Source of the DNA: Streptomyces paradoxus
GTDB taxonomy: Bacteria; Actinomycetota; Actinomycetes; Streptomycetales; Streptomycetaceae
NCBI RefSeq assembly: GCF_014202475.1
Contig: NZ_JACHGV010000003.1
Span: 36,141-100,140, forward strand
Direction of reading: 5' to 3'
Length of the DNA: 64,000 nt
The position numbers were made by a program, and so were the translations under genes. Positions 34,516-42,325 of this stretch are shown in pieces (positions within the stretch are counted from its first letter, which is position 1; each line of letters starts with the position of its first letter). The notes under the pieces are model-generated. The model saw only the letters and a program-made list of their open reading frames with translations, had not been told where the DNA came from and made no database searches.

Positions 34516-34545
34516 GGGGCTGGTCGCGCAGTTCCCCGCGCCCCT
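34516..34545. repeat. Streptomyces dispersed intergenic repeat (GC-hairpin)
   Basis: A 30-bp element with the core GTCGCGCAGTTCCCCGCG between mqnE and the glycosylase gene. I recognise it as a sequence scattered in intergenic regions of many Streptomyces genomes, often as half of a hairpin. Its ends GGGGC...CCCCT can pair. Only this copy was noticed in the window. Confidence 0.55.
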
Positions 34546-34565
34546 GGGGTGGGTACCCGGAGGGC

Positions 34566-35216
34566 ATGGTTGCCACCAAGGCGCCTGAGGACGCCTACAG
34601 CGCCGAACCGTTCGTTCCCAGTCGGGGCGGGCTTGTTGCCCTGCGGAAGGCCGCTGCCGAATGCCGGGGGTGTCCGCTGCATCGGGACGCCACCCAGACC
34701 GTGTTCGGGGCCGGTGACACGGACGCCCGGGTCATGCTCGTGGGGGAGCAGCCCGGGGATCAGGAGGACCGGCAGGGGAAGCCGTTCGTCGGGCCGGCCG
34801 GGAAGCTGCTGGACCGGGCCTTGGAGGAGGCCGGCATCGATCCCTCCGAGGCCTATGTCACCAACGCCGTGAAGCACTTCAAGTTCACGCAGGCCGAGCC
34901 CCGCAAGCGGCGGATCCACAAGGCTCCGAACCTGCGGGAGATGACCGCGTGCGGGCCCTGGCTGGCCGCGGAGCTCGCGGTCGTGGAGCCGGAGCTGATC
35001 GTCGTGCTGGGGGCCACCGCCGGGAAGGCGCTGCTCGGGTCCTCGTTCCGGGTCACGCAGGTGCGCGGGACGGTGCTGGAGGAGGAGATCCACGGGCGCC
35101 CCGAGCGGCTGGTGCCGACCGTGCATCCGTCCTCGGTGCTGCGGTCCGACGACCGGGACGCGGCGTACCGGGGGCTGGTGTCGGACCTGCGCGTGGCGGC
35201 GGACGCCTTGTCGTAA
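34566..35216 (+). CDS. UdgX-type uracil-DNA glycosylase
   Basis: A 216-aa protein of the UDG superfamily. Motif A is GEQPGDQED (60-68) and the final HPSSVLR is motif B. The loop KRRIHKAP (114-121) is the signature of UdgX, first described in Mycobacterium smegmatis, in which the loop histidine (here His118) attacks the deoxyribose and leaves the protein covalently bound to the DNA. Cys33, Cys36 and Cys129 are likely Fe-S ligands; in the segment where family-4 enzymes have VTNVVKC, the sequence reads VTNAVKH, so the fourth ligand may be His104. The ATG at 34566 has CCGGAGGG upstream. Confidence 0.87.
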   Translation: MVATKAPEDAYSAEPFVPSRGGLVALRKAAAECRGCPLHRDATQTVFGAGDTDARVMLVGEQPGDQEDRQGKPFVGPAGKLLDRALEEAGIDPSEAYVTNAVKHFKFTQAEPRKRRIHKAPNLREMTACGPWLAAELAVVEPELIVVLGATAGKALLGSSFRVTQVRGTVLEEEIHGRPERLVPTVHPSSVLRSDDRDAAYRGLVSDLRVAADALS

Positions 35217-35232
35217 TAGCTACAATCCATCC

Positions 35233-35757
35233 ATGCCCCTTACCTTCACGCTCGGTCCCGCCGTCACCCCCGAGCTGCGGGACGGCTTGCTCGACCTGTG
35301 GACCGATGTCTCCAACGCCGGCGGGGCCGTCGGGTACGTGCCGCCGGTGACGCGGGAGGAGATCCGCCCCGCGCTGGTGCAGCACTTCGCGTCGATGGCG
35401 GACGGCCGGGCCAAGCTGCTCGTCGGGCACGACGGGGAGGGGCGGGTCGCGGCGACCGCGTTCCTGACCTTCAACACACACCATCTGATGACGCACTGGC
35501 TGTGGCTCTACACGGTGATGGTGCACCCGCGCCACCAGGGCAAGGGTTATGGCCGCGAGCTGCTCGCCGCCGCCGCGGGCGTGGCCAGGGACATGGACGG
35601 GATCGAGGCGATCCGGCTGACCTGCCGGGGCGGCCTCGGTCTTGAGCGGTTCTACGAGTCCTGCGGCTACAAGGAGGTCGGGCGGATCCCGGGGGCGATC
35701 CGGGTGGCCCCGGGGGACGACCGGGAGGACGTCATCATGCTGCTGCCGCTGGATTGA
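35233..35757 (+). CDS. GNAT-family N-acetyltransferase
   Basis: A 174-aa acetyltransferase. Motif A reads YTVMVHPRHQGKGYGRELLA (about 95-114) with the pyrophosphate loop QGKGYG, and motif B ends in GLERFYESCGYKEVGR. Substrate unknown. TACAAT at 35221-35226 lies 6 nt before the ATG and no Shine-Dalgarno sequence is present, so it is probably leaderless with its own promoter, independent of the glycosylase gene that ends 16 bp upstream. Confidence 0.87.
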   Translation: MPLTFTLGPAVTPELRDGLLDLWTDVSNAGGAVGYVPPVTREEIRPALVQHFASMADGRAKLLVGHDGEGRVAATAFLTFNTHHLMTHWLWLYTVMVHPRHQGKGYGRELLAAAAGVARDMDGIEAIRLTCRGGLGLERFYESCGYKEVGRIPGAIRVAPGDDREDVIMLLPLD

Positions 35758-35849
35758 CCCCCGTGCAAGATCGGCCGTACGGCGTGCTTCACTGGACGGT
35801 GCCCCTTTGGGTGCGTTCTGGCCGTTCGAAACCGGAAGAGTGGATTGAG

Positions 35850-36149
35850 ATGCTCCGCTACACGCTGATGCGCCTCGGAATCTTCGTGGGCTGCCTCGTG
35901 GTCGTCTGGGGCGCTGTCTACTCCGGGATCGCCCCGCGCGGGCTCGGCAACAGCAACGGGCTGTGGATCGTGGCTCTCGCCCTGCTCATCTCCGCGCCGA
36001 TCAGCCTGGTCGTGCTGCGCAAGGAGCGGGACCGGGCGTCGGTCCAGGTCGCGCGGCGGGTCGACCGGATGAAGGCCAACCTGGACGCCAACCGCAGCCA
36101 GGAGGACGTGGCCGACGACACCACCCGGGCCCAGGGGCAGGCCTCGTAG
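35850..36149 (+). CDS. DUF4229 small membrane protein
   Basis: A 99-aa protein with two transmembrane helices (LGIFVGCLVVVWGAVYS and LWIVALALLISAPISLVVL). It is followed by the conserved cytoplasmic stretch LRKERDRASVQVARRVDRM, the DUF4229 pattern common in actinobacteria. In many genomes it sits near menaquinone genes, as here, which suggests but does not prove a link to the respiratory chain. A 12-bp perfect hairpin follows. Confidence 0.85.
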   Translation: MLRYTLMRLGIFVGCLVVVWGAVYSGIAPRGLGNSNGLWIVALALLISAPISLVVLRKERDRASVQVARRVDRMKANLDANRSQEDVADDTTRAQGQAS

Positions 36150-36457
36150 GGTCCCTCACTCGCGTTCCGGTGCCCCGTTTCCGTACATGCTCGGAAACGG
36201 GGCGCTTTGCGTTGTATGGGTGTGTGTGCGTCGTCACCTGTCAAAGCCAGGCTTTGGGGTCCTCAAAGCTCAGGTGTTAAGGTCGTTGTATGAAGTCAGC
36301 AGTCGCGCCCCACTCGCCTCTGAGCGCTCCGCTCGTGGCGCGGCTGCACGTGGATCTCTGTCGGTGCGCGTCCGCTTTCTGTCGTCCCTGACGTAACGCA
36401 ACCCCCCGTCGTCTCCCACGTCAGTTCCCCCCTCGCGTCCCCCAACGGAGTCAGTCC
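36150..36457. other. 308-bp gap before the symporter gene
   Basis: It contains the terminator at 36172-36203, then the near-palindrome CAAAGCC-A-GGCTTTG (36242-36256), possibly an operator, and the Shine-Dalgarno CGGAG for the symporter at 36446-36450. No gene is evident; short frames in it are GC noise. Confidence 0.45.
36172..36203 (+). terminator. Terminator after DUF4229 gene
   Basis: A perfect 12-bp stem (GCCCCGTTTCCG / CGGAAACGGGGC) with an 8-nt loop (36184-36191), 22 bp after the stop codon. Confidence 0.8.
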
Positions 36458-37768
36458 GTGTCCTCACACACGAAGTCCTTCAAGGTGCCCTTCTGGGCCC
36501 AGATACTCGCCGGCCTCGTTCTGGGTGTGCTGCTCGGCTGGCTCGCCCGCGACCAGGACGTGTCCTGGCTGGTCACGACCCTGGAGAAGGTCGGCGACAC
36601 CTTCATCGGGCTGCTGAAGCTCGCGGTCGCCCCGCTCGTCTTCTTCGCGATCCTGGTCTCGATCACCAACCTGCGGAAGGTCAACAACGCGGCCCGCCTG
36701 GCCTCGCGCACCCTCCTCTGGTTCATGATCACGTCGCTGATCGCGGTGAGCATCGGCCTGATCATCGGCCTGGTCACCAACCCGGGCGCCGGCACCGGCC
36801 TCACGCCCAAGGACGGCGCGAAGCCCGAGAGCACCGGTTCCTGGATCGACTTCCTGACCGGCATCGTCCCGACCGACGTCATCACGCCGTTCACCGACCT
36901 GAACGTGCTCCAGATCGTCTTCATGGCCGCCGTCGCCGGTATCGCCGCGCTCCAGCTCGGTGAGAAGGCCCAGCCGATCCTCACCCTGAGCGAGTCGGTT
37001 CTCAGCCTGCTCCAGAAGGCGCTGTGGTGGGTCATCCGGCTCGCCCCGATCGGCACGATCGGCCTCATCGGCTACGCCATCGCCACCTACGGCTGGGACC
37101 TGATCGGCAAGTACGCGACGTTCACCGCCGACATCTACGTCGGCTGCCTCATCGTGCTGTTCGGCGTCTACCCGACGCTGCTCGCGACCGTCGCCAAGGT
37201 CAACCCGATCCAGTTCTTCAAGGGCGCCTGGCCCGCGATCCAGCTGGCCTTCGTCTCCCGCTCCTCGGTCGGCACCATGCCGCTGACGCAGAAGGTCACC
37301 GAGCGGCTCGGCGTGCCGAAGGAGTACGCCTCCTTCGCCGTGCCGTTCGGCGCGACGACCAAGATGGACGGCTGCGCCGCGATCTACCCGGCCATCGCCG
37401 CGATCTTCGTCGCCCAGATCTTCGACATCCAGCTGGGCGTCGGCGACTACCTGCTGATCGCGTTCGTCTCGGTGGTCGGCTCCGCCGCCACGGCCGGCCT
37501 CACCGGCGCGACGGTCATGCTGACCCTGACCCTGTCCACCCTCGGCCTGCCGATGGAGGGCGTGGGCCTGCTCCTCGCGATCGACCCGATCCTGGACATG
37601 ATCCGCACCGCGACCAACGTGGCCGGGCAGGCGCTGATCCCGGTTCTGGTCTCCGCCCGCGAGAACCTGCTCGACCGCGACGCGTACGCCACGGCCGACG
37701 GTTCCTCCCTGGACGAGCCGCTCGACGAGCCGCGCGACAAGGCCGAGCCGGTCCCCGCGACCGCCTGA
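36458..37768 (+). CDS. Dicarboxylate/amino-acid:cation symporter (DAACS)
   Basis: A 436-aa transporter of the GltP/DctA family. Diagnostic pieces are SRSSVGTMPLTQK (the serine-rich re-entrant loop HP1 region), PFGATTKMDGCAAIYP (TM7 NMDG-like motif, here KMDG) and the HP2 part SAATAGLTGATVM, followed by the TM8 aspartate region DPILDMIRTATNVAGQAL. It takes up glutamate, aspartate or C4-dicarboxylates with Na+ or H+; which one cannot be decided. The GTG has CGGAG 7 nt upstream. A structured terminator follows. Confidence 0.9.
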   Translation: MSSHTKSFKVPFWAQILAGLVLGVLLGWLARDQDVSWLVTTLEKVGDTFIGLLKLAVAPLVFFAILVSITNLRKVNNAARLASRTLLWFMITSLIAVSIGLIIGLVTNPGAGTGLTPKDGAKPESTGSWIDFLTGIVPTDVITPFTDLNVLQIVFMAAVAGIAALQLGEKAQPILTLSESVLSLLQKALWWVIRLAPIGTIGLIGYAIATYGWDLIGKYATFTADIYVGCLIVLFGVYPTLLATVAKVNPIQFFKGAWPAIQLAFVSRSSVGTMPLTQKVTERLGVPKEYASFAVPFGATTKMDGCAAIYPAIAAIFVAQIFDIQLGVGDYLLIAFVSVVGSAATAGLTGATVMLTLTLSTLGLPMEGVGLLLAIDPILDMIRTATNVAGQALIPVLVSARENLLDRDAYATADGSSLDEPLDEPRDKAEPVPATA

Positions 37769-37792
37769 CGGCCGGCCGGCATCGAGAACTGA

Positions 37793-37850
37793 CGGGCCCC
37801 CTGGGCGGTCCTTCCCCGGTTCACCGGGCGAGGGCCCTCCAGGGGGCCCG
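37793..37850 (+). terminator. Structured terminator between symporter and tetR
   Basis: A 12-bp perfect outer stem (37793-37804 with 37839-37850, CGGGCCCCCTGG / CCAGGGGGCCCG) encloses 34 nt that can form a small inner hairpin (CCCGG-TTCA-CCGGG). The tetR -10 TACGCT begins at the next base. Confidence 0.7.
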
Positions 37851-37863
37851 TACGCTAAGCGGT

Positions 37864-38529
37864 ATGGGTGCCGTGAAGACCAAGCGGATGCCGCGCGCGG
37901 TCCGTGAACAGCAGATGCTGGACGCCGCCGTGCAGATCTTCGGCCAACGGGGCTACATGGCCGCGTCGATGGACGAGATCGCCGAACTGGCCGGTGTGTC
38001 CAAGCCGTTGGTGTACCTGTACCTCAACTCGAAGGAAGACCTCTTCACCGCCTGCATCCGCCGGGAGGCGGGGGCCCTCGTCGAGGCGGTACGGGCCGGG
38101 GTCCGCCGCGACCTGCCGGCCGACCGGCAACTCTGGGAGGGCCTCGGCGCCTTCTTCGCGCACACCGGCGAGAACCCGGACGCGTGGTCGGTCCTGCACC
38201 TCCAGGCCCGTACCCACGGCGAGCCGTTCGCCGCCGAGGTCACCGCGATGCGCGAGGAGATCGTCGCGTTCGTGACCCAGCTGATCCTCGCCGGGGCCCG
38301 CGAGGCCCACCGCGATCCCGACCTGCCGGAGCGCGAGGTCGCCGGCCTCGCCGAGGCCCTGGTCGGCGCCGCCGAGTCGCTGGCCGCCTGGGCCAACGCC
38401 ACCCCGGGCGTCACCGCCCGGCAGGCCGCGGCCACGCTGATGAACTTCGCCTGGGCGGGGCTCGGCGACCTCATGGCCGGGCGGCCCTGGGCACCTCCGG
38501 AGGAGCCGCCGGGCCCTCACGTCGGATAG
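37864..38529 (+). CDS. TetR/AcrR-family transcriptional regulator
   Basis: A 221-aa repressor. The N-terminal HTH (QQMLDAAVQIFGQRGYMAAS, then MDEIAELAGVSKPLVYLYL) is standard; the C-terminal ligand domain is helical, with AWANATPGVTARQAAATLM near the end. TACGCT at 37851-37856 lies 7 nt before the ATG, again leaderless. Its 3' end overlaps the convergent MaoC gene by 13 bp. Regulators of this type near FabG/MaoC/thiolase genes often sense acyl-CoA; a 16-bp palindrome upstream of fabG and the thiolase gene is its likely operator. Confidence 0.88.
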   Translation: MGAVKTKRMPRAVREQQMLDAAVQIFGQRGYMAASMDEIAELAGVSKPLVYLYLNSKEDLFTACIRREAGALVEAVRAGVRRDLPADRQLWEGLGAFFAHTGENPDAWSVLHLQARTHGEPFAAEVTAMREEIVAFVTQLILAGAREAHRDPDLPEREVAGLAEALVGAAESLAAWANATPGVTARQAAATLMNFAWAGLGDLMAGRPWAPPEEPPGPHVG

Positions 38530-39371
38530 ACGTCCCCCGTCACGTGGATCCGGTCCTCCGGGCCGCGCAGTTCGAACCGGCCGTCCCGCGCCGCGTACGT
38601 CACCGTCCCGGGCAGCAGGACCGGTGCCCGGAACTCCGCGCGCAGATGGCAGTGCTGGGGGACGCCGTGCTCGGCGAGGCAGCGGGCCACGGTCCACATG
38701 CCGTGGGCGATGGCCCGGGGGAAGCCGAACAGTCGGGCCGTGAGCGGGTGCAGGTGGATCGGGTTGCGGTCCCCGGAGGCGGCCCCGTAGCGGCGCCCGA
38801 CATCCCCGGCGAGCCGCCACTCGTCGACCGGTGGCAGCGGTGTGCGCGCCTCCGGCTCCCGGGGCACCGCGGTCGGCCGGTCCGTGCGGTGCCGGGCCAG
38901 GTACGTGCTCCTCGACTCCCAGACGACGGCACCGCCGCGGCGCACCTCGGTGACGACCGTGGCCTCCGTGCCGCGCCGGTGTGGGAGCAACCCCTCGACG
39001 TGCACGGAGAGTTCGTACCTGCCGCCGGGTGACATCCGCTCGTGCCGGGTGACCGTGATCGACGTGTGGACGAGGCCGAGCAGCGGCAGCGGGAAGTCCC
39101 GGCCGCTCATCAGCCGCATGGCCAGGGGGAAGCCGAGCACATGCGGATACGTCACCGGCAGCGCGTCCTCTCCGACGGGGAACCCGCAGACCCGCTCGTA
39201 CGCCGCGAGCCGCGCGAGGTCGACGCGCAGGTCCGGCACGACGAGTCGGGTGCGGGGGAACTCCGCGTCGGAACGGGGGCGTTTGAAGGGGGAGAGCAGA
39301 GCGCCGCGGGCCAGGAGCGGGGCGAGGGCGGGAGGCCCGGTGAGCACGAGGGCGTCGGGGCCGGTCATCAC
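38517..39371 (-). CDS. MaoC-family hotdog dehydratase
   Basis: A 284-aa double-hotdog-length protein. The second half holds the hydratase motif YGAASGDRNPIHLHPL (D and H of the (R)-specific enoyl hydratase site) followed by GFPRAIAHGMWTVA. The first half lacks the motif, as in other HTD2-like dehydratases. It should hydrate or dehydrate an enoyl/3-hydroxyacyl thioester. The frame opens with GTG ATG at 39371/39368; the ATG overlaps the fabG stop (TGATG), so the two genes are coupled and the product probably acts after the reductase. Confidence 0.85.
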   Translation of the reverse strand: MMTGPDALVLTGPPALAPLLARGALLSPFKRPRSDAEFPRTRLVVPDLRVDLARLAAYERVCGFPVGEDALPVTYPHVLGFPLAMRLMSGRDFPLPLLGLVHTSITVTRHERMSPGGRYELSVHVEGLLPHRRGTEATVVTEVRRGGAVVWESRSTYLARHRTDRPTAVPREPEARTPLPPVDEWRLAGDVGRRYGAASGDRNPIHLHPLTARLFGFPRAIAHGMWTVARCLAEHGVPQHCHLRAEFRAPVLLPGTVTYAARDGRFELRGPEDRIHVTGDVYPT

Positions 39372-40672
39372 GCCCCCAGCAGGCTCTGGCCGCAGACGCG
39401 GACGACCTGGCCGTTGACCGCGCCCGAAGCCGGGTGGGCCAGCCAGGCGGTGGTCTCGGCGACATCGACCGGGAGACCGCCCTGGGCGAGGGAGTTCATC
39501 CGGCGGCCCGCCTCGCGGATGAACAGCGGGACGGCGGCCGTCATCCTCGTCTCGATGAACCCGGGCGCGACCGCGTTGATAGTCACGCCGTGCTCTGCGA
39601 GCGCGCGCGGCGCGAGGGAGCGGACCAGGCCGACGACGCCCGCCTTGCTCGCCCCGTAGTTGGTCTGGCCGGCGTTGCCCGCGATCCCCGCGATCGAGGC
39701 GGTGGCGACGATCCGGCCGCCGCGCTTCAGCGTCCCCTCCTTGAGCAGGGCGTCCGTGGTGCGCAGCACGCTCGCCAGGTTCACTTCGAGGACGGAGATC
39801 CAGCGTTCGGACGGCATGTTCACCAGGCGCCGGTCGCGGGTGATGCCCGCGTTGTGGATCAGCAGGTCGAGGCCGTCGGGCAGGGCCTCGGCGATCCGGG
39901 CGCCCGCGTCGGCGGACGTCATGTCGAGCAGCAGCGCGGTGCCGCCGAGCCGCTCGGCGACCCGCCGGGCGTCCTGTTCGGCCTGCGGCACGTCGAGGAC
40001 GACGACCCGGGCACCGTCCCGGGCGAGGGTCTCGGCGACCGCCTCACCGATGCCCCGGGCGGCGCCGGTGACCAGGGCGGTGCGGCCGGCCAGGGGGCGG
40101 TCCCAGTCGGGCGGAGGGGCCTCCTGGGGCGCCCCCACCTCGATCACCTGCCCGCTGACGTAGGCCGACTTGGGCGACAGCAGGAAACGGAGCGTGGACT
40201 CCGCGGCGGCCGCGTCCGTGAGCCGGACCAGGTTCACCGTCCTGCCCCGGCCGGTCTCCTTGCCGAGGGAGCGGGTGAAACCCTCCAGGGCCTGCTGGGC
40301 CGCGGCCTGGTGGTGGTCGGCGGGGTCGAGGGGCGCGCCGAGCAGGACCACGCGCCCGCTCGCCGCCACCGACCGCAGGGCAGGGTGCAGGGCGGCGTGC
40401 ACCTCCGCCAGGTCCTCGACGGTCCGCACCCCGGTCGCGTCCAGGACGACGGCCGCCGCACGGCCGGAGCCGGCCGGGCCGATCCCCGTGCGGGCCAGGA
40501 CCGGTGCCAGGCCCAGGGCGGACCGGCCCGCGGTGAGGTGCAGCAGACCGCCGTCCAGGGCGGGCCGCTCCGGGGACCAGCGGATCAGCGGCGCGGGCTG
40601 CGGCAGGCCCAGCCTGCGGGTGAGGAAGCGGCCGGGCGCGGTGCCGGTGAAGCGCAGATAGCGGTCGGCCAT
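39368..40672 (-). CDS. High-molecular-weight 3-oxoacyl reductase (FabG4 type)
   Basis: A 434-aa SDR protein about 190 residues longer than ordinary FabG. The catalytic half begins near residue 193 with TGAARGIG (202-209), then NAG (274-276), Ser326 and Y339-x3-K343 (YGASK). The N-terminal half is a degenerate flavodoxin-like Rossmann domain, as in mycobacterial FabG4. Family members reduce 3-oxoacyl-CoA or -ACP with NADH. It is divergent from the thiolase gene and followed by the coupled MaoC gene; together with the ligase at 42326 the set can build or break down acyl chains. Confidence 0.88.
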   Translation of the reverse strand: MADRYLRFTGTAPGRFLTRRLGLPQPAPLIRWSPERPALDGGLLHLTAGRSALGLAPVLARTGIGPAGSGRAAAVVLDATGVRTVEDLAEVHAALHPALRSVAASGRVVLLGAPLDPADHHQAAAQQALEGFTRSLGKETGRGRTVNLVRLTDAAAAESTLRFLLSPKSAYVSGQVIEVGAPQEAPPPDWDRPLAGRTALVTGAARGIGEAVAETLARDGARVVVLDVPQAEQDARRVAERLGGTALLLDMTSADAGARIAEALPDGLDLLIHNAGITRDRRLVNMPSERWISVLEVNLASVLRTTDALLKEGTLKRGGRIVATASIAGIAGNAGQTNYGASKAGVVGLVRSLAPRALAEHGVTINAVAPGFIETRMTAAVPLFIREAGRRMNSLAQGGLPVDVAETTAWLAHPASGAVNGQVVRVCGQSLLGA

Positions 40673-40731
40673 GACGACTCCCAGTTCCCGACGACGGGCT
40701 CGCTGAAGGGGCTCACTGAAGCCCCACTGTG

Positions 40732-40762
40732 CTTACTCTGGAGTAAGGTTACCGGAGGTAAG
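40732..40762. promoter_or_regulatory. Palindromic operator between fabG and the thiolase gene
   Basis: CTTACTCTGGAGTAAG (40732-40747) is a perfect 7-bp inverted repeat with a 2-nt centre. Directly next to it TTACC-GGA-GGTAA (40749-40761) is a second dyad that shares the GTAAG half. The layout suits a TetR-family dimer pair covering both divergent promoters; the tetR gene at 37864 is the natural candidate. Confidence 0.6.
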
Positions 40763-40805
40763 GCTATGTCACGGACGAGGAGCGGGTCGAGATGAGGTGG
40801 TCGAG

Positions 40806-42095
40806 ATGAGCCCCCAGCGGTTGTCGACGTCGGTGCGGCGCGTGGCGGTCGTCGGCGGAGCGCGCATCCCCTTCGCCCGCTCCGACGGCCCCTACGCCAC
40901 CGCCTCCAACCAGCAGATGCTCACCGCCGCCCTCGACGGCCTGGTCGAGCGGTACGGGCTCCGGGAGCCCGGCGCGGTCGGCGAGTTCGTCGCCGGGGCC
41001 GTGCTCAAGCACGCCCGCGACTTCAACCTCGCCCGCGAGACCGTCCTCGGCTCGCACCTCCACCCGAGCACCCCCGCCTACGACATCCAGCAAGCCTGCG
41101 GCACCGGCCTCCAGGCCGTCATCGCCGCCGCCAACAAGATCGCCCTCGGCCAGACGGAATCGGCCGTCGCGGGCGGCGCCGACACGGCCAGCGACGCACC
41201 GCTCGGCGTCAACGACTCCCTGCGCCGCATCCTCCTGGAGGCCCGCCGGGCCAAGTCGCCCGGCGCCCGCCTGAAGGCCCTGGCGAAGGTGCGCCCGGGC
41301 CACCTCGTCCCCGACATCCCGCGCAACGGCGAGCCGCGCACCGGCCTGTCCATGGGCGAACACGCCGCCGTCACCGCCCGCTCCCGGGGCATCCCCCGCG
41401 CGGCGCAGGACGAACTCGCGGCCACCAGTCACCAGCGGCTGGCGGCGGCGTACGAACGCGGCTTCTTCCAGGACCTGGTGGTCCCCTTCCGGGGCCTGGC
41501 CCGCGACCAGAACCTGCGCCCCGGCTCGACCGTGGAGCAACTCGCCTCCCTGAAACCGGTGTTCGGGCTCGGCCATCCCGACCCGACCATGACGGCAGGG
41601 AACTCCACCCCGCTGACGGACGGCGCGGCCACCGTCCTGCTGGCGAGCGAGGAGTGGACCCGGGAGCGGGGGCTGGAGCCGCTCGCGTACCTCACCGCGT
41701 ACGAGACGGCCGCCGTCGACTTCGTGGGCGGCGACGTGGCCGGCGGCGAGGACGGACTGCTCATGGCGCCCGCCCACGCCGTCCCGCGCATGCTGGAGCG
41801 GGCCGGCCTCGGCCTGGACGACTTCGGCCTCGTCGAGATCCACGAGGCGTTCGCCTCCCAGGTGCTCGCGACGCTCGCCGCCTGGGAGAAGCGGGGCCTG
41901 GGCACGGTGGACCGCGCCCGGCTGAACGTCGCCGGCTCCTCCCTCGCGACCGGCCACCCCTTCGCCGCCACCGGGGCCCGGATCGTCGCCACCCTGGCCA
42001 AGCTCCTCGCCGAACGGGACGCCCCCGCCCGCGGCCTGATCTCCGTCTGCGCGGCGGGCGGGCAGGGGGTGACCGCGATCCTGGAACGGGCCTGA
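40806..42095 (+). CDS. Acetyl-CoA C-acyltransferase (thiolase, FadI type)
   Basis: A 429-aa thiolase. The acylated cysteine is Cys98 in DIQQACGTGLQ, the base histidine is His384 in GHPFAATGARI, and the second cysteine is Cys415 in SVCAAGGQG. It cleaves or makes 3-oxoacyl-CoA. ATG at 40806 has GAGGTGG 6 nt upstream; a GTG at 40797 is possible. The gene is divergent from the FabG/MaoC pair and shares their operator, which supports one regulon for acyl-CoA metabolism. Confidence 0.88.
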   Translation: MSPQRLSTSVRRVAVVGGARIPFARSDGPYATASNQQMLTAALDGLVERYGLREPGAVGEFVAGAVLKHARDFNLARETVLGSHLHPSTPAYDIQQACGTGLQAVIAAANKIALGQTESAVAGGADTASDAPLGVNDSLRRILLEARRAKSPGARLKALAKVRPGHLVPDIPRNGEPRTGLSMGEHAAVTARSRGIPRAAQDELAATSHQRLAAAYERGFFQDLVVPFRGLARDQNLRPGSTVEQLASLKPVFGLGHPDPTMTAGNSTPLTDGAATVLLASEEWTRERGLEPLAYLTAYETAAVDFVGGDVAGGEDGLLMAPAHAVPRMLERAGLGLDDFGLVEIHEAFASQVLATLAAWEKRGLGTVDRARLNVAGSSLATGHPFAATGARIVATLAKLLAERDAPARGLISVCAAGGQGVTAILERA

Positions 42096-42325
42096 CCATC
42101 ACGGGCCGCAGAACCTGAAGGGTCCTCACGTAACCCCCGAGATTGCACAGGCCTGGCTCCGGACCATCCCCGAATTCGCACAAACCCGCCACGTGAGCGC
42201 CGTACGATCCCGTTCCTACCGTCAGTAACCCCTTTCTGGGGTTTCAGCCGGTTGAGCGCCTCGGCGTGCGAGGCACGTACGTCATGCAGCAAGCAGTCCT
42301 TCGCTGCACGCCCCAGGAGCCGCCC

